Assembly: GCA_003139545.1 (NCBI GenBank)
Contig: PLJC01000026.1
Location: forward strand, 1-64,000
DNA from: Actinomycetota bacterium
Lineage (GTDB): Bacteria; Actinomycetota; Thermoleophilia; Gaiellales; Gaiellaceae
Direction: 5' to 3'
DNA length: 64,000 nucleotides
The notes beneath the pieces were generated by a model. That model saw nothing but the letters and a program-made list of their open reading frames with translations. It did not search any database and was not told where the DNA came from. The position numbers were made by a program, and so were the translations under genes. Below are positions 49,850 to 58,533 of the stretch, piece after piece. Position 1 is the stretch's first letter, and each line of letters starts with the position of its first letter.

Positions 49850-50379
49850 CGGAGACGGCTGAGCCGCAGCCCCCGGTCTCGCCGCTTCTTTTCGACTTGG
49901 TCACGGCCTACGCCGGTGAGATCGAGCGCGCCAAGGCCCTCCCGAAGGGCCCCCTCAAACAGAAGACGCCGATCGTCGAATTCTGCCGTTCGTTCTTCGC
50001 GCAGTTCTTCGAGAACGTCCTCGGCCAGGAAATCACCGGCGTTGACTCCGACACCAAGCTCGAGGCGACGACAAAGCGCCTCGAGCTCCAAGGGGAGCGC
50101 GAACACATCGCCGAGCCGGCCAAAGCCGAGCTCGATGCAAAGGTGGCGCTCATCTCGTCCTTCGAAGACCTCTGCGAGATGTGGCCCGACGTGCTCGGGT
50201 TCAGCTACGGCGGGTCAGCGTCGGAGTACAAGCGCTTTCACACAACCTATGTCCCAGAGCTGCTCGGCCAGATCGAAACCTGGGCCGGCGCCGCCGGCGA
50301 AACGGCGATCGCCGAGCGCGCGAAGGAGGCGCTCATGGTGTACAAGCCGGCGGTTACGAAGTTCGCCCGCGCCTCATGA
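49846..50379 (+). CDS. Hypothetical helical protein of the NTase operon (177 aa)
   Basis: GTG 49846 overlaps the NTase stop and its own stop overlaps the next ATG. The protein is soluble and helical with PIVEFCRSFFAQFFENVLGQ, TTKRLELQGEREHIAEPAKA and FSYGGSASEYKRFHTTYVPE. No family is recognised. Tight coupling on both sides implies stoichiometric work with the NTase and the membrane protein. Confidence 0.75.
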   Translation: MTETAEPQPPVSPLLFDLVTAYAGEIERAKALPKGPLKQKTPIVEFCRSFFAQFFENVLGQEITGVDSDTKLEATTKRLELQGEREHIAEPAKAELDAKVALISSFEDLCEMWPDVLGFSYGGSASEYKRFHTTYVPELLGQIETWAGAAGETAIAERAKEALMVYKPAVTKFARAS

Positions 50380-50978
50380 CGAACGATGACACCCTCCTCA
50401 TCGCCGTCCAGGCAGAGTACAAGCGGACCGGCGAATTCATCGACGGGATCACGACCGCGAGCGCAACCGTGCGCGGCCTCGGCGTCACGATCTGGCTCGC
50501 ACTCCTCGGCGTCGCGTTCGACCGGTCGCTCTGGGAGCTCGGCGTGCTCGCCGCGATCACAGCCACCATCTTCTGGCTGATCGACGGCTACCACGCGTGG
50601 CTCTACGGCGAGGCATTCCGTGCCGCACTCGAACTCGAACTGATCCAGGCCGCCGCATACGCGGCGAAGGGCCGGCTTGCGGGGCAGGCGCGCGGCGAGC
50701 TGGAAGCGCGCGCTCGCCTCCAGGCGCACCAATTCGGCCTTTACCGGAACTTCAAGCGCTTTCGCCTAAAGGACCTCCGCTATGTCCGTCCGTACGTGTT
50801 CTTCCGGCTCTTCTATCCGTTCCTCGTCGCGGTCGGCGCGGCTGCGGCGATCTTCCTCGCCGCGCACCAGAGCAAACCCTCACCCACTTGCAAAGTCGTT
50901 TCCGGCACCCACGGCCGCGCGCTCGAGTGCGGCGGCGTGGTGATCGTCGGTAGCCGCCTCCCGGTCGTCCGACACTGA
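50376..50978 (+). CDS. Membrane protein of the NTase operon, SLATT-like topology (200 aa)
   Basis: ATG 50376 (ATGA overlap). A short N-terminal helix, then two adjacent spans (TIWLALLGVAFDRSLWELGV and VLAAITATIFWLIDGYHAWL), a long cytoplasmic helical region (residues 75-140) and a third span near residues 150-172 (PFLVAVGAAAAIFLA). The two-span core with helical flanks recalls SLATT/S-2TM effectors, which accompany NTases in immune operons. The similarity is topological, not a confirmed family match. Confidence 0.75.
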   Translation: MTNDDTLLIAVQAEYKRTGEFIDGITTASATVRGLGVTIWLALLGVAFDRSLWELGVLAAITATIFWLIDGYHAWLYGEAFRAALELELIQAAAYAAKGRLAGQARGELEARARLQAHQFGLYRNFKRFRLKDLRYVRPYVFFRLFYPFLVAVGAAAAIFLAAHQSKPSPTCKVVSGTHGRALECGGVVIVGSRLPVVRH

Positions 50979-51089
50979 CCTCAGGGGCCGGCGCGGACTC
51001 GCCAACCCCGTACGACTGCGAAGGCATGAACCGCTACGAATCTCGATCTCCGTGGCCAACGCAATCCCACAACCCGAAGGGAGCAGCCA

Positions 51090-51242
51090 ATGAACGACAC
51101 ACCCGACGACCCCTACGAGGTCAAGAAAAGCGGCGACACACCCCACATCCCTCCGCCTCCGCCTCCGCCTCCGCCTCCGCCTCCGCCTCCGCCGCCTCCC
51201 CCTCCGCCACCTCCCCCGCCACCCGCGGCTGAAGTCGAATAA
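51090..51242 (+). CDS. Poly-proline microprotein (50 aa)
   Basis: ATG 51090 is preceded by GAAGGGAG at a good distance. The product starts NDTPDDPYEVKKSGDTPHI, then about 24 consecutive prolines, and ends AAEVE. The prolines come from a CCGCCT repeat (about 51152-51230) that is prone to length change. It lies antisense to where the integrase C-terminus would be. Confidence 0.6.
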   Translation: MNDTPDDPYEVKKSGDTPHIPPPPPPPPPPPPPPPPPPPPPPPPPAAEVE

Positions 51243-51249
51243 GTAGTCT

Positions 51250-51290
51250 CGCGATCTCCCGGCTCGCTACGACAGGAGCGGGAGATCGCG
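51250..51290. terminator. Stem-loop between poly-proline gene and integrase remnant
   Basis: CGCGATCTCCC (51250-51260) and GGGAGATCGCG (51280-51290) form a perfect 11-bp stem with a 19-base loop. It is located 8 bases after the TAA of the microprotein. Confidence 0.6.
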
Positions 51291-51987
51291 GCAGCTCCAC
51301 TCGAGCTCCATGACGCGTGAACGAGCGGCGGACGTAGACGACCCGCTCTTTCCGGTCGATGTCACGTTTCTCGAGTGCGATCCACTCCGCCGGCCGCAGC
51401 CCGGTCACGGCCGCGAACAGGATCATCGGCCCGTACCGCGGCCCGATCGCCGCCGCGACCGCCTCCAGCTCCGCCCACGACTCGAACGGATGCTGCTCCT
51501 TGCGCCGTCGGACAGGGTTGTCGACGCCGACCTTGGCCGGATTGATGTCGATCATTCCCCACGCAACAGCCCGGTGGAGAACTTGCCGGAGCGCCTGGGT
51601 TGCTTCGAAGCGATACCCGGGTGAGATGGTCATCCGCCATTGGGCGAGCTCCTGTGAAGTCAGCTCCCCCACGCGGCGATCGCCGAACACCATGGTTGCC
51701 TTGCTGAGCAGGTAGCGGAGCTTCTCGATCGTCACCGGCTGGACGTCGTGCTGCGCCAGGTAGGCGTCGACGAGTTCGCCGAGCGTAAGCCTTCGCGAGA
51801 TCCGTCGCTCACGACGAAGCCGTTCGAGCTCGCGTTCGAGCCCCTCACGTGCGTCCTGCTCGGACGCGAACCCGCCGCGCTGAACCCGCTTCGAATCGCG
51901 CCCGCCGCTTCGGTAACGGTACGCCCACAGCGGCTCGCCGCCGGGCCTGCAACGCGTTAGTTGGAAGACCTGTCCTTGCTGCACCAT
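51291..51987 (-). pseudogene. C-terminally truncated tyrosine integrase, element 2
   Basis: From ATG 51985-51987 (MVQQGQVFQLTRC): an AP2-like arm-binding domain (PLWAYRYRSGGRDSKRVQRG), a core-binding domain (TLGELVDAYLAQHDVQPVTI) and the first part of the catalytic domain with Arg in VTGLRPAEWIALE. Homology ends near YVRRSFTRHGARVEL; the HxxR, second His and Tyr are missing, replaced by the stem-loop and the poly-proline gene. It cannot be an active recombinase. Confidence 0.78.
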
Positions 51988-52197
51988 CGCTGGGATCAAC
52001 TCCTTTCGTGAGTCGACCCCCTCCCACATCAATCGTGGCCATCTGCGGAAGCGCGGTGCACGGCCAACGATCACCGATGCCCACGCGTGGGACCGAGGGC
52101 GCCTGGATGCCGCTCGAAGCGACTGCGCGCGCGCTCAACTGATGTCGATCAGCCGTCGCCGCCTAACCATCACCGCCGAAACCCTCATTTCCGATCA

Positions 52198-52237
52198 AGG
52201 AAGGGATCGACGGTTCGAGTCCGTCAGAGGGTCTGCT
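52198..52237 (+). repeat. Attachment site 3 (diverged tRNA-Thr 3' fragment)
   Basis: AAGGAAGGGATCGACGGTTC, then GAGTCCGTCAGAGGG and TCTGC, align with tRNA-Thr from the anticodon stem to the 3' end with an A insertion, a G-to-A and one missing C. The T-arm is intact. It separates element 2 from element 3. Confidence 0.8.
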
Positions 52238-52317
52238 AGATCCGGAAACGGGGCTTTGAGGCTGGAGTGCCCGTAGGGTTCAGAACTTGAGCGTTGCGTG
52301 CGCCGGCACGCCGCCCG

Positions 52318-53193
52318 TCAGCCGTGCTCGCGGAGCGCCGACCGGATCGCCTCGTCGAAGGTTGTGCGTTGAACCCCGACGAGGTCCCAGATTCGATCGT
52401 CGTGTGCCACGGTCGGGACGCGAAGTCCCTCGACGAGGGGCCGCGCAACCGCCACGCTCGCAGGTGTGACGAGGTACAGCCACAGCGACGAGAGCCGCGG
52501 CGTCAAGAACGGGACCTCGACCAGGAGCGGATGCCTACCGCGCACGCGTGCGACCCGTTCCATCATCGTCCGATACGTCATCACCTCGAGGCCACCGACA
52601 TCGAAGGTCTGGTCGAAGGCGGCCTCGTTGCCACACACGCCGATGAGGACGGCGAGCACGTCGGCCATCGCAACCGGCTGCGTCTCGACCGACACCCACC
52701 GCGGGCAGATCATGATCGGAAGCCGGTCGACGAGCGCGAGAATCGTTTCGAACGCCACGCTCCCGGCGCCGACGATCATCGCGGCCTGCAGCGTCGTCAC
52801 AGGGACCGGGCCGGCCTCGAGAATCGACGCGGTCTCTGCCCTGCTGCGCAGATGCGGCGAGAGATCGGCAGCTTCACCGAGCCCGCCGAGGTAGACGATC
52901 TGTGCCGCGCCGCCCGCCGCCGCGCCGGCCGCGACCGCGGTTGCGGCAGCGCGATCCCGCGCCTCGAAGTCGCCGCTGCCGAGAGAGTGCACAAGGTGGT
53001 AGACGACCTCGACCCCATCGAGCGCGCGGCGCATCGCAGCGGCATCGGTCGCATCCGCGGCGATCCACTCGACCCCGTCCTCGACGCTCGCGGCAGGCCT
53101 CCGTGCCACACCGACAACCTCATGATCCGCCGAGAGCGCACGCGCGAGCGGACGCCCGATCGTGCCGGTCGCCCCGACGACAGCGACCCTCAC
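52318..53193 (-). CDS. NAD(P)-binding Rossmann protein, NmrA/epimerase type
   Basis: GTG 53191-53193, 291 residues. Rossmann motif VAVVGATGTIGRPLARAL at the N-terminus, VVYHLVHSLGSGDFEARD near residue 70, QIVYLGGLGEAADLSPHL near 105 and VQPVAMADVLAVL-type segment near 180. The pattern is that of atypical SDRs without a classical YxxxK, as in NmrA-like or ubiquinone-accessory families. Substrate unknown. The stop-start overlap with the upstream gene makes a two-gene cargo of element 3. Confidence 0.82.
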   Translation of the reverse strand: MRVAVVGATGTIGRPLARALSADHEVVGVARRPAASVEDGVEWIAADATDAAAMRRALDGVEVVYHLVHSLGSGDFEARDRAAATAVAAGAAAGGAAQIVYLGGLGEAADLSPHLRSRAETASILEAGPVPVTTLQAAMIVGAGSVAFETILALVDRLPIMICPRWVSVETQPVAMADVLAVLIGVCGNEAAFDQTFDVGGLEVMTYRTMMERVARVRGRHPLLVEVPFLTPRLSSLWLYLVTPASVAVARPLVEGLRVPTVAHDDRIWDLVGVQRTTFDEAIRSALREHG

Positions 53194-53606
53194 TCGGTCC
53201 GCCCGTTGCGCGCGACCAGCGCCAGGAATCGCCTGCCGACCAGATCGTGGGACACAAGCTCGAGCCGCCACAACCGCCCACGCAGCAACGGAGCGAAACC
53301 TTCGACCTCCGCGGCCGCATACACACCGTCGGCGCGCCACGCAATCGTCCCGCCCGGCCGGCGTGCCATCAACCCGCCAAGGATCACGCGACGACCTCCC
53401 ACCAGCGGACCGAAACGCAAGAAGACCGGCCAAACACCCAGCAAGCGAACGGCACTTCCCGAGAACCGCACCAGACCGAGCGTCGCCCGCCGAGTCGCAT
53501 CCCAATACAATTGCTCGAGCCGCACACCGTCGAGCACCACACCTACAGGCGCGCGTTGCGTCGTATCGACCGTCCCGTCCTCGTGCTCGACGCTAACGCT
53601 CTCCAT
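53190..53606 (-). CDS. Hypothetical protein (138 aa), partner of the Rossmann protein
   Basis: ATG 53604-53606. A beta-rich protein with LVRFSGSAVRLLGVWPVFLR, GGLMARRPGGTIAWRADG and FAPLLRGRLWRLELVSHDLV. No family is recognised. It overlaps the Rossmann-protein gene by four bases, so the two are translated together. Confidence 0.7.
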   Translation of the reverse strand: MESVSVEHEDGTVDTTQRAPVGVVLDGVRLEQLYWDATRRATLGLVRFSGSAVRLLGVWPVFLRFGPLVGGRRVILGGLMARRPGGTIAWRADGVYAAAEVEGFAPLLRGRLWRLELVSHDLVGRRFLALVARNGRTE

Positions 53607-53710
53607 GCGCGAAAGACGCTACCGCCGAGCACACAGTCGTCGGAGAACGCCTCTGCACGCTCTCGAATCCCTTCGCCCATCAGCGATCTCAGCAAAGGGA
53701 TGGAGCATTT

Positions 53711-53815
53711 ATGGAGCCCAGCGGGCGCAACCGGTGGCAACCGGTCGCAAATGGAGGCTGCTAAAACCGGCTCAAACAGGCCGATCGGCAACCAGTGGCA
53801 ACCCACGGCAACCGT
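53711..53815 (+). repeat. Pre-att block with direct repeats (copy 1)
   Basis: ATGGAGCCCAGCGGGCGCAA is followed by tandem CCGGTGGCAA units, CGCAAATGG, GGCTCAAA and CAACCAGTGGCAACCCAC just before att site 4. The same order with point differences occurs at 61205-61320 before att site 5. The GGCAACC repeats look like integrase arm sites. Confidence 0.7.
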
Positions 53816-53857
53816 ATGGTAAGGAGGGGGTCCGCGGTTCGAGTCCGCGAGAGGGCT
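53816..53857 (+). repeat. Attachment site 4 with compensatory T-stem changes
   Basis: ATGGTAAGGAGGGGGTCCGC, GGTTCGAGTCCGCG, AGAGGGCT: same core as tRNA-Thr, but the T-stem is CGCGG/CCGCG instead of GACGG/CCGTC. Both strands of the stem changed together, so it derives from another functional tRNA-Thr. 53858-54235 downstream contains no convincing gene. Confidence 0.85.
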
Positions 53858-54235
53858 TCGTCATTTCGTGCGGCATTGAGCGACTCCGCATCAGTCCGCG
53901 CCTCAGCGCCCGCGTACTCTCCGCGTACGAGTGACGAAGGTCATACGGACGGCTACCACTGACGCCAAGCGATCCCGCTCCGACCCAAGGCGTATGCCGG
54001 CAGCAGCGGCCTCATCGCCGGGTCGTGATCCAACTCCGATACTTGCGCTGCTCGCTCAACCCGATCTCCTCTCGGTCGAGCGGCCATCCTGGAAGGAGCG
54101 TCGGACGCGATCAACACACCTCAACCAGGCAAGTGTCTGCGCGCTACCGGGGTCCGGGCCAGACGGTTACTGATGCTGCAAAGAGGGAACCGCGTATGGA
54201 GACAAGGGAGACAACTCGATGGGGTGACACCAATC

Positions 54236-54403
54236 ATGAGTAATCAGGACGATGTGAAGGGCCGCGTGAAGGAAGCGCTCGGCGACCTCAAGGACGATAA
54301 GGACTTGAAGCGCGAGGGCAAGGTGGATCGCGCTGCCGGCGCCGCGAAAGACAAGATCGACAAGGCCGCCAACAAGGCCAAGGGCGCCCTCAGGTCACAC
54401 TGA
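54236..54403 (+). CDS. CsbD-family stress protein (55 aa)
   Basis: From ATG 54236: QDDVKGRVKEALGDLKDDKD, then GKVDRAAGAAKDKIDKAANK, the lysine-rich helical pattern of CsbD proteins, which accumulate in general stress in Gram-positive bacteria. Length is typical. Longer upstream frames lack a ribosome site and family similarity. Confidence 0.85.
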   Translation: MSNQDDVKGRVKEALGDLKDDKDLKREGKVDRAAGAAKDKIDKAANKAKGALRSH

Positions 54404-54495
54404 CCGACGTCAAGGGTCGCGCACGCAAGTACTCGCGAGACAACCGCTGTTCATTCTGGGTTCGGGCTTTGCCTGATCAGTCCGGGTACCGCGGT

Positions 54496-54607
54496 AGTCC
54501 TCGCGATCGGCGGCGGACTCGTCGTCTCGAAGTTCTTTTTCGCGCTGATCGTCGTCGCGATCGTGGTCTTCGCGTTCTCGAGGATGGGAAGCAGATCATC
54601 CACCTGA
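54496..54607 (+). pseudogene. 5'-truncated copy of the 46-aa membrane protein gene
   Basis: It encodes VLAIGGGLVVSKFFFALIVV and the end of the 35081 gene, but the start codon, ribosome site and first 10 codons are replaced by unrelated sequence. The break marks one end of the duplication. Confidence 0.75.
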
Positions 54608-54645
54608 ACCCGCTTTCCCGAATCATCTGACAACGGAGGTAGAAA

Positions 54646-54891
54646 ATGGGTCTCAGTTTCAGTCTTCTTCTGGCCGCAGCGGGCGCAGTCCTGATCTGGG
54701 CTGTCAACGCCACCGTCAGCGGAATCAACATCCACACCATCGGGGTCATCCTGCTCATCGTCGGGATCATCGGCTTCGTCGTCTCCCTCTTTTTCTGGTC
54801 GAGCTGGGGAGGCTTCGGCGCCCGAACGGCTGGAGCAGGCCGCTCAACCGTCATCACCGAGCAAGAGCAGCACACCGAGCCGCGGATCTAA
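54646..54891 (+). CDS. DUF6458-like small membrane protein (81 aa), copy 2
   Basis: Same ribosome site and protein as 35261-35506 except Ile for Val in VSGINIHT. Two transmembrane helices and an identical soluble tail. With the upstream gene broken, it would be transcribed from the CsbD side or from a promoter carried in the repeat. Confidence 0.8.
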   Translation: MGLSFSLLLAAAGAVLIWAVNATVSGINIHTIGVILLIVGIIGFVVSLFFWSSWGGFGARTAGAGRSTVITEQEQHTEPRI

Positions 54892-55018
54892 AGGAATCGA
54901 ATCGACCCGGCCGGCCCGCGTACGGACTGAACGAGCCTTCATTTCGAGGTGCTGCAACGATCCGCGCGAGCTGGCCGAGCCATCAAGCCTCCGGCATGAC
55001 CCGCTGACGCGATTGCGA

Positions 55019-55112
55019 GGAAAAAACGGATGGCTTCGGCAAGCTCCTCCGGGGCCTCTTCTGCGATGTGGTGTCCGCTTTCGATCGGGACGCCACCGCG
55101 GATATCCGCGAG
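55019..55112 (-). pseudogene. C-terminal fragment of an alpha/beta hydrolase
   Basis: On the minus strand the bases read ADIRGGVPIESGHHIAEEAP followed by EELAEAIRFFLA, the conserved C-terminus (with the catalytic His) of haloalkane dehalogenase/epoxide hydrolase-type proteins. Nothing else of the gene is present. It sits exactly in the segment absent from repeat copy 1. Confidence 0.65.
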
Positions 55113-55156
55113 TCAGTTACGCGAAACCGAGATGATGGGGTCGCTTGGTGCTTGTT

Positions 55157-55273
55157 ATGGAGCCATCGTGGTTTGCGAGGTGGGAGGAGCTGGGCTACGA
55201 GATCGACGAGACCGAGATCACGTTCTGGGGACGCTGCCCCGACTGCGCGAACACAAGGAGGAACGAGCGATGA
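55157..55273 (+). pseudogene. C-terminal fragment of a Fur-family regulator
   Basis: The frame WEELGYEIDETEITFWGRCP then DCANTRRNER matches the end of FurA-type repressors, including the CxxC zinc pair. The DNA-binding N-terminus is missing. FurA normally precedes and represses katG in actinobacteria, and katG is 250 bases downstream, so the local regulator appears to have been lost or replaced. It overlaps the next gene by four bases. Confidence 0.7.
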
Positions 55274-55452
55274 ACTGCTGGGTCTGCAACGGCGCCGGTG
55301 TCACGACAGCGGCGCTCGCAACTTGTCCCGTATGCGGCGTCGGACTCTGCCGCCAGCACCGCCTCGCGCAAGCACGCGGCGCCGCCGGCACCGCGATCGA
55401 GTGCCGCCACTTCAACACCGAGAGCGACTCGACGACGGAGGCCCAGCGATAA
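55270..55452 (+). CDS. DUF2180-like zinc-finger protein (60 aa)
   Basis: ATG 55270 overlaps the fur-fragment stop (ATGA). MNCWVCNGAGVTTAALATCP, then VCGVGLCRQHRL, gives a CxxC...CxxC...CxxH arrangement of a small zinc ribbon as in DUF2180. A short polar tail follows. Its place between fur and katG suggests an oxidative-stress accessory. Confidence 0.75.
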   Translation: MNCWVCNGAGVTTAALATCPVCGVGLCRQHRLAQARGAAGTAIECRHFNTESDSTTEAQR

Positions 55453-57750
<2,298 letters not shown>

Positions 57751-57751
57751 T

Positions 57752-58175
57752 CTAGCCGTCTTGGTCCCAGTCCAAGCGCGGGCCCCGGCCTGCACGCGAC
57801 GCGCGTAGCTGGTCGAGGAGACCGACGATTATGCAGAGTGCCGCCGTAACGCTGCGCCACCGCAGTCGGTGAAGGGGCGATGGCCGTCCAGTTCGCCCAC
57901 GCCCACGTCTCCCGTACCCCTGTTGTCGAGGACGCAAAATGAGGAACGCTTGACGGCGTCGGACGGCCGCGTCGACGGGCGTCTCGCAGCCGTCACCCGC
58001 GTTGTTATCCGTGTCGACCCAGCCGGAGTCGCAGCTCGACTTCAGCGCGCCCCCCACGCAGAGGATGATGCCGTGGGCGACCAGAGCGCCGACAGGCTCT
58101 CCCACGTTGTCATCGACAATTCCATTGCCGTCGTCATCCAGGCCATTGCAGATCTCGGCGGACGATCGACGGCAG
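57752..58175 (-). pseudogene. Decayed secreted protein with MopE-type metal-binding motif
   Basis: The minus-strand frame reads EICNGLDDDGNGIVDDNVGE, CVGGALKSSCDSGWVDTDNN and AGDGCETPVDAA, matching the 'CNGLDDDGNGxVDD' and 'CxxGWxDxDxNxxxGCE' modules of secreted repeat proteins common in myxobacteria. No start is seen and the frame degenerates to the stop at 57752. 58176-58533 holds only similar fragments in a shifted frame (LNRASCDATLGRLTVNTGSA). Confidence 0.55.
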
Positions 58176-58533
58176 CGGCCTGAACACCGGCGTCTCGAGC
58201 GAAGCGCTCCCGGTGTTCACCGTCAGGCGGCCCAGTGTCGCGTCGCAAGACGCGCGGTTCAAGCCACCGGGTGCGAGCGTTGACGAGGACGGCGCTGGCG
58301 GCAAGCGTCCAAAGCAGTTCGAGGCCATAGGTGGCGAACTGGCCACGAAGAAGCAGTCACCCTCGTCCCCGGCCGCGAAGATCGCCTCGCCAGTGGCATA
58401 CGAGACGGCATCACTGGTCGTCGCGAGTGACGAGGTGGAAGTAGGAACCCTCGGTCACGGGAGCGATGCTATGTCGGTATTCGCGGACCACTGAACGAGG
58501 TCACCCGATTGTCGCGGGCCTGCAACTGGACCG

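Larger units (their letters stand above)
54496..55195. repeat. Direct repeat copy 2 (island side) of 35105-35695
   Basis: It starts inside the 46-aa membrane gene and runs through the DUF6458-type gene to GAGGTGGGAGGAGCT near 55190. About 110 bases (about 55020-55135) are present only here and encode a hydrolase fragment. Identity in the core is about 98-99% by eye. Confidence 0.9.

Noticed and set aside
53931..54173. Plus-strand ORF of 80 codons
   Set aside because: Low-complexity Arg/Ser/Pro composition, no ribosome site, no similarity to anything recognisable.
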